Source of the DNA: Siphonodentalium dalli
Taxonomy: Eukaryota > Mollusca > Scaphopoda > Gadilida > Siphonodentaliidae
Reading direction: 5' to 3'
NCBI GenBank assembly: GCA_032622095.1
Contig: CP136061.1
Coordinates: forward strand, 198,014,935-198,078,934
DNA length: 64,000 bases
In this document: positions 11,524 to 23,572 of the stretch, piece after piece
Position numbering within the stretch: position 1 is the first letter of the stretch
How the letters are laid out: each line of letters begins with the position of its first letter
Notes under the pieces: generated by a model
What the model saw: the letters and a program-made list of their open reading frames with translations, nothing else
The model's database searches: none
What the model was told of the DNA's origin: nothing
Made by a program: the position numbers and the translations under genes

Positions 11524-12122
11524 GTTATCTTCAACGAGGACATGTCTTGTGTTCTTCAACTTGAAGTCTACAAATCTCGTAAAAAATCATCGGAAACAAG
11601 ATGTCAATTTGTGAAAACAGTTGGAACTAAGACTGTTACGAATATTTTTTTTTGTGAAGCATGAAGAAGCAGAACACTGCCGAAAGCGCTAGCTTTGTTA
11701 TCATATTCAGAAGTAAATTGGATTTCGGACCATGTCTACCTTTCTTGTTCTATATATTCCATCTGCACACATGTTTCTATTCATGTTCAATGTTTATCAC
11801 CTGTGTGTATGACAGGCATGGAACGGACTCATACGAAAAAACACGGACAGGAACCCTACGAAGAGATTAAGCTTTTCACCATTAATTTTGTCATTCACAT
11901 ACTACTGACCGCACTAAGGTCAGTTGAAGTTAAGGAAATGACGTCACAATTGACTGAAAGTTATCTTCAACGAGGACATGTCTTGTGTTCTTCAACTTGA
12001 AGTCTACAAATCTCGTAAAAAAATCATCGGAAACAAGATGTCAATTTGTGAAAACAGTTGAAACTAAGACTGTTACGAACATGTGAAGCTTGCAGAAGCA
12101 GAACACTGCCGAAAGCGCTAGC
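11524..12122. repeat. Direct duplication of a 165-bp block
   Basis: Blocks 11524-11693 and 11960-12122 are nearly identical. Both run from GTTATCTTCAACGAGGACAT to GAAAGCGCTAGC, with a small length difference in a T-run near 11645. They are separated by about 266 bp of different sequence, giving a 436-bp offset. This could be a local duplication or two ends of a lost element; the spacer has no long open frame beyond 101 codons and no known domain. Confidence 0.85.
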
Positions 12123-13130
12123 GAGCTACGTTAACACACGATTCTCTAATGACAAGATTGGTATTATGTCATCTTAAAACCCAGATATTTTGTTCTACCT
12201 CGACCTTTTATTTTCATAACGAGAACTTTATACCATGCTTTATGTCACAAGTCGACATTCGTAATCTAGAACGTTCATGTTCAATTAAAGTTCAATTAAG
12301 GAACAGTGAGCTCCCATATAACGGAGACATATAACAGAGAACTAGTTCGCTAAACCCACCCACAAAAACAAACATTGACCCGACGTAATTAATTTCCTTG
12401 TCGGTAGAGGCCTGCTGCTCATTTGCATATAAGGGGCTATCTGTCACATTGAAATATTTACTTCAGCATGTGAGACTCCAGTACTAGAGCTACTGTTCTT
12501 CTTCTGGTTACACCGACATGAATGCATTGTTCGTGTCAAAATTATCCTAAAATGCCTACGTGCTCAAAATATATAAAGATAATTGCGTCGACATTATAAT
12601 GTTATGTATCTATACTACGTTATATACAGCGCAAAACAAATATTGTATTCTATGTTTTCGTACATGAATGTTTGGTTTCGAACTGAGTTGTGCCGGAACA
12701 TATGTATACAATTTTGTTAACGGCAAAATGCGCATGTAACACTAAAACGAACCGTGTCAAGGGGCGTGGTTTTGTTCTCAGTTGAGGACTATTTTTTATA
12801 CAGAAAAACACTGATCTGTCTTCTTGCTCGAAATCATGCTGTTCTTTGACGCGTAATTCATTAGTCATGTGTTAACTACGTCATCCCCTCCATTACTTTG
12901 CAACTAATACTAGTTATTTACTGGCCTGTAATTTCTGGTTGCTCTTTTTTACCTTTTTTGAAAATGGACTCTACGGTTTTATTTTTTCCAATACTTAAGT
13001 ATTTTCCCTACCTCTAGGTTTTTCTTGTATAACATGCTAAGTGCGACGCTTCTTCTCAACTAAGGTAGGGGTCATATAAATTTTGATAAGCTCAAGTTGA
13101 AGTCTTCCATTTCAGGTGCCGATTCTTACT
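12123..13130. other. Non-coding stretch
   Basis: No gene or clear repeat structure is recognised. Short open frames on both strands have no family resemblance. Confidence 0.4.
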
Positions 13131-13139
13131 ATATAGAAT

Positions 13140-14037
13140 ACTAGCAGGGTTACCCGGCGTTGCACAGGTTAAAGTGATGTGAAACCCTCTGCATGCTGTG
13201 GATATTTGTTGGGAATAGAGAATACTCTGCCTCAAAGTGTTACGAATATTCTCATAAATTGTATATTCAAATAGCATCACAAAACATGATTCTTACACAG
13301 TCATGGAATATAAGTAGTGGCTCACCTTGTCGATTGTCATTTTGTTTATCGCGATTAATTCGTTCCACCAATAAAGAAGTATTCATTTATTTACAACTAC
13401 GTATACTTCAGATGTTATAACATGATACATAAACATCATAAACACATTAGTTTGTAAAAATAAAAGACGACAATTGGGTTTTACATATAGATATGTATCA
13501 ATCAATCTAGTGGGTTGGACTAATATCTTGAGGACACCTGGCTATCATATCTCCATGAAGATACAGATGTTTTAAAGAAATGTCCAGGTGCTCCTCTGTT
13601 CGTGGTGCTATATATTGGCTAAATATCCTCAGGATAAAAGAAATGTTGCTGCGCAAGTATATCAGCCACATGTGCCCGACACAGAGCGAGATTTTGATTT
13701 GTTTATGTTAGTCGATGAGTCTGTATCGGGCAGAATTTACTCTTGTCAGATGTCAGTATTGGAGGATCCTGAAAAGTCATGTGCTACTGACTGCGTTTTC
13801 TTTTATATCAGAAGAAAATATATTTTATGGCACACTGTGACCACTATTTTTGAACAGGCCTTCGATACATTTCCATATCTCTTGACAAATTGTAACTTTC
13901 TTTGTGGAAACTGTATTTGAATGGAACAGACTCAATCGTGTTATAATATATACACAAGCCATTCTAATATGCAATCCTCTGACGGCTCGATGTCTCTCAG
14001 TTTGCAAGAATATATGTATCTCTTAAATATAATGATA
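13140..14037. repeat. Repeat-associated block leading into the 140-bp arrays
   Basis: Begins with GGTTACCCGGCGTTGCACAG at 13148, a GC-rich motif that stands out from AT-rich surroundings and looks like the edge of an interspersed repeat. It includes a 110-codon plus-strand frame (13588-13920, with a block reading PDTERDFDLFMLVDESVSG), which I do not recognise. Whether this block belongs to the same element as the arrays at 14.1-16.0 kb is inferred from proximity only. Confidence 0.35.
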
Positions 14038-14149
14038 AATATACTTTCAATGCTTCTTCTATGTATCTGTTATTGCTAGCTCATTATGTGAATGCCCTGA
14101 TTCCCATCCCCATATAAATATGACAGTTGAGAAGATATAATTGTTCACG

Positions 14150-16021
14150 CGACTTAATTGGGTCACCTTTTGTCGAGATTGTGAAATTTGAACGCCAAAC
14201 ACTCCTTAAAACGATATGGAGATGGCCTGTGTGACTATATATAACTTACAGGTCGATATTGGCGAATAGCAATCTTATCAATGATAGTGCATATCCTCTC
14301 GCCATCCGTGACCCAAACGACACCAAATGTGTTTTATTTCATCGTATCATTAGAGAAGAATGTGTATGAATTTGGTGGAAATTACTGCTAAATATATTTG
14401 TATATGCTTTTGTGACAACTGCCATCCTCATGTATGACTTTAACGGCGCCACTTTTTACATATTTAAACCATGTCGATTAGACTCATCGATGCATGTTAT
14501 ACTGGAGATGATTATATATAGGTTTGGTGGTAATCAGCAACTAAACAATTTCTTGTCATAGTTATGACCCCACCATCTTTCACCCAAACGGCAGCAATTT
14601 GGCGTCTTTAAATCTCACGATTATATTCCTCGTATCATGGAGAAGAAGAATATATCAATTTGGTGGATATCTGCGCTAAAATAGTTTATTAAATCAATTG
14701 TTGAGCTGATTATGTATGCGTTTGGTGGAAATTGGCGACAAAACTATTTCACCATATTTATTTTAATTTTGCCGCCCTTCACACTTTTCTTCCCCTGACA
14801 CCAACAGCATCACTTTAGAAAGTTTTAATTCGCACCATTATCTTCCTCGTAAAAAGTTACCCCTCTTAGATCGCCTTGGTGCCATCTCGATTGTACCCCG
14901 TGACGTTATATATAGAACACACACAGACAGACAGTACGATTTGATTCCTCGTATCATTTGAGAAGAACGTGTATGAATTTGATGGTAATTGGTACTTAAA
15001 ATATCAGTTTTGGTGACCGTCCCGTCCCTATTTCGGACTCAAGCGGTGCCACTTTTTTCACCATTAAACCACACACTTAGACTCATTATGGAGATGCATA
15101 TATATAAAATTGGTGTAAATTGGCGAGTATACAAATTCGTATCAAATTTAAGGTTCTCATATGTCTCACCCAAAAGGCACCAATTTGGTGTATCTAAACC
15201 ACACGATTAGATTCCTCGTATCACGGAGAAGAATATGTATCAATCTGGTGGAAATCAGTGCTAAACATATAGTTATCATTTGTTGTGTCCCTCTCGCCTC
15301 TATGCACCACTGACTCAAATGACCCCACTTGTGACATCCGTTGACCACACAGTTACACTCCTGATATAATGGAGATGATTATTTATAAGTTTTGTGCTAA
15401 TCGGCGACTAAACCAATTTTTTATTAATTTGGTGCCCACCCCTCCCCTCCCCATCTCTCACCCAAACAGCACCAATGTGGTGTCTTTAAATCACACGATT
15501 AGATTCCGGGTATCATGTATAAGAACGTGTATCAATTTGGTGGAAATTGGCGCTAAAAATATTGTATATCAATTTTGGTGCCCCTCTCCCTTTAAGTGGA
15601 CCCCTGACTCGAATGAGGCCACTTTTTACAGATATAAGCGACACAATTAGACACCTCATACCATGGGGATGATTTTGTATAGTGTGGTGGCAATCGGCGA
15701 CTAATCCCATTCTTATCAAATTTAGTGCCCCCCCTCAAATCTCTCATCCAAACGACACCAATTTGGCGTCTTTAAATCGCATAATTAGACTCCTTGTATC
15801 ATGAAGAAGAATATATGTAAGTTTCGTGGCAATCGGCGCCAAACAAAAATTCTGCCCTCCCCCTTTTCTGCCCCTGACTACAACGGCGTCACTTTAGAAA
15901 ATTCTAACCCGCACCATTATCTTTCTCGTAAAAAGTTACCCTAGTAGACCCCTTTGGTATCATCTAGATGGTCCCCTGTGAATTTCTATAGAACACACAC
16001 ACACACACAGACAGACAGACA
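14150..16021. repeat. Tandem array, about 140-bp units in two alternating types
   Basis: About eleven diverged units are marked by TTTGGTGG-AAT-GGCG-CTAAA. Most are spaced 134-150 bp apart, with one interval near 60 bp and one near 255 bp. Two unit types alternate: one reads CATGGAGAAGAATATGTATCAA, the other ATGGAGATGATTATATA, so the effective repeat is a dimer of about 290 bp. The array appears as two blocks, each ending in AGAACACACAC followed by GACA repeats (about 14918-14935 and 15991-16020). Open frames inside are incidental. Confidence 0.8.
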
Positions 16022-16273
16022 TTCGCAAATATAGATATATATACATTGGCAAATGCATTCAGCATCTCTGATTTTTCCTAGTTCTCGCCGTGATATCGTT
16101 AAGATCGTCCCATTACACTTCCATAATTTTATCGTGAACGTCCATGGTGCCTAATTTATGGAATGGAAATGAACTAACTTTGCACCACATTGATGGAGGT
16201 AGCATGCAGTTTCTCTTTAACATATATGGCTGCGACACTTTCCGGTGTATTGATGTGTGGAATATATCTTACC

Positions 16274-16588
16274 CTTGAAAGACTAAGCACTACATAATCA
16301 TCACAAATTAATACATGCTGTTGGGAATACATGATGAAAAGATTGCGACAATTTGTTGTATTATGATGTCCGCCATCATTATTTCTATAAAATCTCGACC
16401 TCTGTTTTTTGTTAAATAAATAGAAGATGTTCCATGGTGTACATCATGTTTAAGGGCCGATTAAAAAATAAACACCTTGGTGCGTAAATATTCCTTCTGT
16501 GCGAGGGGTCCCCGTATCTTCTTTTCTTCATGTATTCCCAACAGCATGTATTAATTTGTGATGATTATGTAGTGCTTGGTCTTTGAAG
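16274..16588. mobile_element. Inverted-repeat element, 70-bp arms
   Basis: Arms at 16274-16343 and 16518-16588 are near-perfect inverted copies with outer edges reading CTTGAAAGAC / GTCTTTGAAG. The inner parts share CACTACATAATCATCACA and CATGCTGTTGGGAATACATG. The 175-bp interior has no coding. It is probably a MITE; transcription would give a long hairpin. Confidence 0.75.
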
Positions 16589-16989
16589 CTCGACATCGAT
16601 AGCAACACCAAATATAACCAGAACGAGCATATGGCTCTCTGTTCTTTGAGGTTACATATAATTCATCAAACTTGACTTTGTTCGTCAAATTGAATTTTAG
16701 AATCATGGCTCTATATGAAGGCATACAACTGTGAGTCTATTCCTTTCTTGAAATCTTCCAATGATCCACTCGTGATAATGAAATCACGTAAACTGTTCCA
16801 GTGAGAAAATACACGATTTGTGAAAAAATAATTCGGGACGTCCTTTTTAAATTTTGTCCCTTGTATAGATATAGTGTGAGTTCATGTGATATGGTCCGTG
16901 TGCGGTGTGCGTAATTATACACGTGTCGGCATGTGTTATACATATAGTTTATTCACTCACTAACCCAGATAAGACCGCCCCTAAATCTT

Positions 16990-17013
16990 CTATATATATA
17001 TATATATATATAG

Positions 17014-17046
<33 letters not shown>
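16990..17046. repeat. (TA)n microsatellite
   Basis: A TA dinucleotide run interrupted once by a GC near 17013. Confidence 0.97.
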
Positions 17047-17047
<1 letters not shown>

Positions 17048-17296
17048 TATGAAATCATGTCAATTATGGGGCATTTTTCAATTTAAAACCTTTCTTGTGG
17101 GGCAAAAAAAAATTATGGGTCACTAGAAATGACCCGCAATTTTAACACCGCACATTGTTTATATTTTGTCTTTTATAGGTCATTAGACCCCACTTTTTTT
17201 TTTCTTCACAATTCGGTTTTAGAAGCACGCATATATCGATTTTGGCCATCATGTCAATCAAGTGCGTAACTCCTCCTCCTGTTGCATATTTATGAA

Positions 17297-17331
17297 CCGG
17301 AAGTAATTGTCGCCTTGTTGAAAATGGCGGG
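17297..17331 (+). promoter_or_regulatory. ETS-like and YY1-like motif pair, possible promoter
   Basis: CCGGAAGT at 17297-17304 matches the ETS/GABP core and AAAATGGCGGG at 17321-17331 matches the YY1 core. In animals these motifs often sit within tens of bases of the start site of broadly expressed genes lacking a TATA box. They lie about 170 bp upstream of the ATG at 17500 of the candidate gene. The motifs are seen; the promoter role is inferred. Confidence 0.4.
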
Positions 17332-17499
17332 TTTTTAATTTGGTGAAGAATTTTAACTTTGTTTTATGGTCTTAACTGGTTTTATGGTGCTTTAAAACTA
17401 CTGAACTTTATCTGTATATATTACCTGACAGTGTATACTTATAATTGTAACAGTTGTGTGTGCCCGGAAACTGTGTTGCTATTCGAAAAGAGTGTTGAA

Positions 17500-17623
17500 A
17501 TGTCCCGTACAACGAAAATAGGAAACACGACTGCGGACATATTGCGTAAACTAAAGTTTAAAAGCTTAAAGATATTCATAACTACTCCAAATACATCATC
17601 CAGCTGCAGTTCCATACTTCCAG
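17500..17623 (+). CDS. Candidate first coding exon, function unknown
   Basis: The frame from ATG 17500 reads MSRTTKIGNTTADILRKLKF and then a Ser/Thr-rich tail ending CSSILP. It can end at CTTCCAG before GTTATG (a weak donor), leaving one base that completes a codon in frame with the next candidate exon. It lies about 170 bp downstream of the ETS/YY1 motif pair. Alternatively the frame runs on to a stop at 17671-17673, giving a 104-codon frame that opens at an upstream ATG (17359). I do not recognise the protein; the basic, amphipathic start is unremarkable. Confidence 0.28.
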
Positions 17624-17781
17624 GTTATGATACGCTCTACATACTTAGAGGTATAAAAGGCTGCTATTTATGAAAGAACAAGAGTTCTTCACTCTGAAAC
17701 TACAACACAGTTCCCAATTATGCATTCATTGTTATGATTGTATTTGTAGTGGGAATCCCAGTCACATACAGTGATACACAG

Positions 17782-17945
17782 CAATGAAATGTCATTTAGG
17801 AGTTCCAGATCTCTCCATTGAATATACCGGTAGACTCACTAAAATTTGGAGCTCATGTTATGAGGTTGCTCATTACCTCAAACACTGGCGTAAAGAAGAA
17901 GTGGAAGTCCACTGTGCGGCGCCACCAGAACTCTTACTCTTAGAA
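17782..17945 (+). CDS. Candidate second coding exon, function unknown
   Basis: After an acceptor-like GATACACAG the frame reads AMKCHLGVPDLSIEYTGR, then a Trp-containing helix-like segment (KIWSSCYEVAHYLKHW) and an acidic-to-hydrophobic tail ending PPELLLLE. A good donor (GAA/GTAAGA) follows at 17946; a second donor-like GTGAGT lies at 18025 if the exon is longer. The phase agrees with the candidate first exon across a short intron of about 158 bp. No family is recognised. Composition is more protein-like than the neighbouring repeats, and the evidence is splice-site consistency only. Confidence 0.28.
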
Positions 17946-18029
17946 GTAAGAAGAACACGCGGGAAAGACATTTTGTGTTTTATCATCATCAGATCTGCTA
18001 TAAATCGGAATACAAATGTGCTTTGGTGA

Positions 18030-20315
18030 GTTTGTTTTAATATATTATTATATAGACTGAATTGTTTTGCAGAAATCTTGTTTAGGCCAAAACAAATTGA
18101 ATGCGTGTTTCCCGTAATGAGCCCCAAAAAAATAGGGGCCGGCGGTAGGCTTTTCATTTTATTTAATTTTTTATGGTCTTGTGTGGGCCATGCCTAAACC
18201 ACCATGATGATGAAACACCATACACTGACCCACAGCCTTCATAATTGGCTACGGCAATCAGCATTGCTGAAGCAAACTGTGCCACGGCATACTGTTGCCG
18301 TAGCGGATTGCCGAAGCAAAACACTCTGAATTAAGAGGGATGGACCCAGAGCAACCAATAAATTGGTGATAAAACTGATACCGGTATATTATTATTTATA
18401 TATAATAGGGGAAATAAAGAATACAGATTTCTATTATCTTTAAAATGCGGGTTTTTCCCCCACAGCAGTCGTGAATTATGCACATGGGAATTGACCCATG
18501 TGCGACCGCTATCGTTGAAAAGAACTTGTTCCTGCGTTCGAATTTCGGTTCGAATCAACCTCGGAGAACATCCATGTTATAAATACATGTGCTTCCTGTC
18601 AGCGAAGAGGAACGATAACTCGTGATCTTCCGGTATAGCGTCCTGTCGTAATTTGACTTTCCGTTTGAAGAGTGTCGATGTGACTTTGCGAAAAATATAT
18701 AAATATATCATTTATAAGTAAAATAAAGATATCATTTATCTCGTGAGGCGATTCAGATAATATAGAACCATGCATACACAGTTTGGTTAACAGTGCGGTC
18801 AGTCGGTTTTACTTGCTATTTGGCATGGTGTAGTTGCCGCTGTGTACTTTCATTAAACTGAAAAAGGCGATACACACCAGAAATCTAACCACGGTGTACA
18901 TGTCATTCAGCCGCGAGTGTAGTTGCCGTTCGGCCACAGTGAACTTGCTGTTCGGCCGGGGTACTCAACTGCAGTTACAAACTCTTGACACTGCGGCCGA
19001 ACAGCAAATACACCGTGGTGCCAATGGATACTTGTTTTGTCCAGCTGGGTACATACATGGCATGTGAAATTGAATATTTTTTTATTTTTACATTTTTGTC
19101 AACTCCACAGCTGCCCCAACTTCCACAATTTGCGGTAGCCTGACCGTAGCCATCTTCCCTTTGTCTGCAACAGATGGCTGATATGTGGTATAGGCCTGCA
19201 CTCCCTGTTGTGTTGTGTTGTCCAATAATTTTGTAACAACTACCGGTAGGATCGCACGTGTTGCCAAGGTCACGCCACTTTTCCTGGTAAAAATCAAGCA
19301 GTGCTTGATTGCTACAATTTGGCTACGATATTGTGGGCATGCGCATTGGATGCTCCACCTGCGATATTCCCCACTTATGATTTTAATTGCAGCACGAAGT
19401 AAGATGAGAATCCCTGGAAAGTCGCGGGAACATTGCAGGCCTCCCAAATTTGCGTAACCCATTTATTGTTCCCATGGTTTTATGCCCAGGTATTATAGTT
19501 TGTTCCCCTGAAAATGACAGTGGCAACCCATAGGTTACGTAACAGGTTTAATACCTATTTTTGTTTTCACAATATATTAATATTGCATATAATAAATAAT
19601 ATTGTGAAATTTGGAGGCCTAATTATGGATAGTCTCGTTTGAGTCGATTGTATTAAACAAACATCTCGTACTGTGTCTTCTTTTAGTTAGTAGAATTCAA
19701 TTCATATAAAATAACTTGCTAAATTGATGTATAAAGCCATAAATATCTAACTTCAAGTCATACCGGTATAAACATCGATTCAAATATAATTACCAGAGGT
19801 TTTATGTGTACCGGGTATGTCTGTAAAATAAGAACATAAAAATGTTGACACAAATCACGCTTTTGTTGTAAACATAGCCACGCCTCATCAGTGGAATACC
19901 TGTGTGATACAACTTTCCCGTGGAAAATCCTACCTATATGCATGACGTGACCAAAAAATCCACAAGTTATTTTTGTGTTCACGGGGCCGGTGCTCATGCA
20001 TAATAATGCCCACGACATTGAACAGATAATGATTTTTGACTTCGGGTCAACTTCTTTGAAACAAACTATATAAATGTATTGCATTTTCCCAGGTTATTAA
20101 AAATAATGCAAGATAGTCAATTTATTGTTCACTTACATATTCGGAATCAGGTACCGGTAATAGTGTCACATACGATGGGATCGTGCAACTAACCTTTAAG
20201 ACAAAACTGATGTCAGATTAAAAGGACAAGCAAAAAAAGACCTCGACCTGAACACAATGGGAAGAACATCTGTATATAAAGAAGCATGAATTTGCGGTTC
20301 ACCACGACTGGTCCA
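18030..20315. other. Non-coding stretch with short repeated motifs
   Basis: There are three TTGC-GTTCGGCC motifs between about 18920 and 19010. A minus-strand 124-codon frame (19088-19462) shows no known domain. A GGTTCGAATCA sequence near 18550 resembles a Pol III B box, but I see no A box with it. No gene is called. Confidence 0.4.
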
Positions 20316-20320
20316 GTGTT

Positions 20321-20510
20321 ACAGTACTAGTAATGCCCAAAGTAATTGACCACTTAACCATAGCAGAATTATGGGTAATTTTTCAGGATTTAGTCGGAAA
20401 TATGGCTTGTTGCCATTCATTGGAAAGCTCTCATATTTCCGACTAAATCCTGAAAAATTACCCATAATTCTGATGTGGTTAAGTGGCCAATTACTTTGGG
20501 CATTACTGTA
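20321..20510. mobile_element. Palindromic mariner-like MITE
   Basis: This is an almost complete palindrome of about 190 bp. Left GTAATGCCCAAAGTAATTGA and right TCAATTACTTTGGGCATTAC-like ends are inverted, as are the inner AGAATTATGGGTAATTTTTC and GATTTAGTCGGAAATATG segments. The terminal CAGTAATGCCC and adjacent TA suggest Tc1/mariner-type ends. A related copy lies at 23361-23572 and fragments at 30153 and 34746. Confidence 0.75.
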
Positions 20511-20698
20511 TTGGTACCGTAAGTTAGTGATGACAAGTTCAACACATGTGTTTCAAAATATCAAGATTGATATAAGATAATCGTCTAGTGTGGTTAAGTG
20601 GTCAATTACTTTGGGCATTACTGTATTGGTAAGTTAGTGATGACAAGTTCAATGCATATGTTTCAAAATATCAAGATTGATATAAGATAATCGTCTAG
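20474..20698. repeat. Tandem duplication, about 112 bp, two copies
   Basis: Copy A (20474-20588) and copy B (20589-20698) both start TGTGGTTAAGTGG-CAATTAC and end ATAAGATAATCGTCTAG. Each copy carries the right end of the palindromic MITE plus about 70 bp of flank, so the duplication is younger than the MITE insertion. Confidence 0.9.
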
Positions 20699-22445
20699 AG
20701 ACGCCGCTAAAAGCTGGTCACCAATGCGTATACATCCTGGCTACTAGACGGACAAAGGCTCAAATGTTTCGAAAGATTGTCATATCTCAAAAACAACTAC
20801 ATGTAATATGGAAGTTGGAACGTGCCTTATAAAAGGCACCAATAATCACAAATCCACCAGAGAAATTGTCGCATCGATCGGATGGATCCTTCATATAACT
20901 TAAAGAACCAGGGCTTATATTTCTGCGAGAATCAAAATCTACATGTATTCTCGCAAATTACCCTGGATTCTCGTGAAAAAGTACATGTACATGTATATAC
21001 ATTATGTACAGGGTATGGATTCTCGCAAAATCAGATGAAATATATGCCCTGAGAACACACAAAATCATGTCATTCATATAGGCCTATGTAAAGTATGCAT
21101 GCATGACCCAAACCTATTAACCCTGCATACCCCAGTACGAGTACAGGTCATGATTTTGTACCCCGCTGGACAAAACAAGTGTCAATTGGCACCGGGGTGC
21201 ATTTGCCGTTCGGTCGCGTTTTGTCAATATTAAAAATATCAATGAAATTGAATATATTAATAGTTAGAGATTCAAACCCCCTTGCCCTTGGATCCCCTGT
21301 ACTACTAGTAGTATATCATGTCATGAATTTATTCAAAATCTGACAACTTGTTAATGTTTTGACTTACAGTTTTCTGATGGGGAATTTTTACCGGTATAAC
21401 ATTAAACAGACAATGCAGGGCATAAATTTCTTTGTTAATACTTGTTCCTACATGTAAATCCATTTGACAATTAATAGTAGGGATGGTGCCATCATGATTT
21501 TTGTGATCCGATAATTGCAATAAAATTGTTTTGATTAGCTGAGAGATATACTGGTACCAGGATTGTAAGCAAATCAAAGAGAAATTGGCTCATCTCAATC
21601 ATGCAATCACAAGCTGGGACCTTAACCTACAGTTAAATACATTGTTATACCTACAGGTAAATACATTTTTAAGGAATAGGTACAGTATTTTATATTTATA
21701 CTTATAAATATATCACCTGCATTATTATTTTCATCGCTATGGGCATAGAGCCACAGTAGAGATTCTGACACAAACTAGATCCCCTGGAAATAATTATAAT
21801 AATCACCGCATTACGCTTTCTTATATGGAAATCTCGATTGACACTGAACAGAAATTTAATTAACAGTGGCCTAAACATAAGATATAACAACCCACTGTGG
21901 ATTTCTACATGTACATGTATATATGGAAACTGAAAGTGAAACACGTCTGCTCGGTGCGCCTTTCTCGGAATTGTTCACATTATATTTATCAAGTGGTTTG
22001 ACAGTTTTCACTTTCTGGTTGACACAATTCAAGCACTTTCATCCGATGATTCGAAACAAAAATGCTTTCATACTGTGCATGTGCATTAAATTGTCTTCAG
22101 TTATTTGTATACACAACTGGTGACTCAATACAAGGAAGTAAATGAGAAAACATCAGAAAGCTTCTTATTGGAAAACCAGTGCGCGTATGAACTATTTAAG
22201 TATCGGTACCGTATTATTATGCAGGAGTCTCAATTTACTCTCTGCTTCCTGGCGTGTCTATACAATTTTCAAACTTTCTTGGACCCCCCCCCCCCATCAC
22301 CGGGCATTTCACCTTAACAAATACATGTACATGTACATGTATAGGGCTGAAACGGTTAACCGGTTACCATGGCCGTGACCGGTCATGGTAATTGCATGAC
22401 CCGTTAACCGTAAACAGACAATGCAGCATTTAAATAAGAAATGAA

Positions 22446-22582
22446 CGGCGGTTTCAATGTAGTCATGGGATTTTGACCGCGAGAAAAAATCAGCAAATTG
22501 CATGAACCCCCTTTGGGGTTCATGGGGAGTTTGCTGAATTTTTATCGCGGTCAAAACCCATGACCACGTTGAATCCGCAGTT
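22446..22582. repeat. Near-perfect hairpin, about 65-bp arms
   Basis: Inverted arms share TTGACCGCGA, AAATTCAGCAAA-like and CATGAACCCC blocks around a loop of a few bases near 22511. It could be a palindromic MITE or an RNA-hairpin source. Confidence 0.8.
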
Positions 22583-22589
22583 TATTATA

Positions 22590-23210
22590 CCCCCACTTTC
22601 AAAGAAAATGGGGGGTATACTGGATTGACTCCATCTGTCCGTCCGTCACGTTTTCTCCCTCCGTGTGTCCGTCCGTCCGACCTCATAACTCGAACAACTA
22701 TGAACCGATTTCAATATTTTTTTGTATGCAATCTCCCCAGGATGGTCTCTCCGCATGATGCTAATTGCGGTTCAGTCCGACTTTTTTTTTCAAGTTACAT
22801 GTACGCCTCATTTTCGACTTATTTTGACTTAGAAAATTCTGTCCAACTTAATAACTTTAACAAATATGAACCGATTTCAATAATTTTTGGTATACATGCT
22901 TCTCACAATACCCTCTCTACATGATGCGGCTAGGGATTGGCTCAGACTGTTTTTCGTAATATTACGCTTCATTTTCGACTTATTTTGACTTCTGTCTGAC
23001 TTAGAAAATTCTGTCTGACTTAATAACTTTAACAAATATGAACCAATTTGAATATTTTTTTCTGTACAAGCTTCTTGTGACACCATATCGATATTATTAG
23101 TCCGAATTTTTCTTTAAAGTTAAAAATCTTTTTTGTTGGGTTTACGGATAATGCGGGTTGAATTTGCCACGGTGGGGGTATGCTAGCACTCGAGTGCACA
23201 CCTCTTGTTA
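22590..23210. repeat. Interspersed repeat with GTCC-rich head
   Basis: Starts ACCCCCACTTTC and a 22-bp spaced inverted GGGGGGTATAC, followed by repeated CCGTCCGT, then three diverged sub-blocks each with ATGAACCGATTT-AATA and TTCGACTTATTTTGACTT. It ends near GGTGGGGGTATGCTAG. No coding. Similar GTCC and TTTGGTGT-type sequence recurs in the 27-35 kb array. Confidence 0.55.
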
Positions 23211-23360
23211 TTTATATTTATATACTTAAAATTCAATATCGACTAGGATTGTCTGTCTTTCCCACTATGTCAATGTAGGCATACCGGTATATGGCTGTGG
23301 TTAACAGGTCTCAGTTACTAGTAATTCAAGTGGTTAACCGGTCATGAAATCCCATACGAA

Positions 23361-23572
23361 CAGTATTAGCCCTAATTAATCGACTCCATAATCACAGCAG
23401 AATTATGGGTAACTTTTCAGGATTTAGTTGGAGATATGGCTTGCTGCCATTCATTGGAAAGCTCTCACCGAGAGCTTTCCGATGAATGGCAACAAGCCAT
23501 ATTTCCGACTAAATCCTGAAAAGTTACCATAATTTTTGTGGTTATGGAGTCAATTAATTGGGGCATTACTGT
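23361..23572. mobile_element. Palindromic mariner-like MITE, second copy
   Basis: A 212-bp palindrome sharing AGAATTATGGGTAA-TTTTCA, GGATTTAGT and GGCTTG-TGCCATTCAT with the copy at 20321. The two arms meet at GAAAGCTCTCACCGAGAGCT. The right end GGGGCATTACTGTA carries the expected CAGTAATGCCCC terminus; the left end is mutated. Confidence 0.78.

Noticed and set aside
18540-18560. GGTTCGAATCA as a tRNA B box
   Set aside because: No A box at suitable spacing and no cloverleaf on either strand.
19088-19462. 124-codon minus-strand frame
   Set aside because: No domain recognised, no splice or promoter support. Kept only as a mention in the surrounding non-coding entry.
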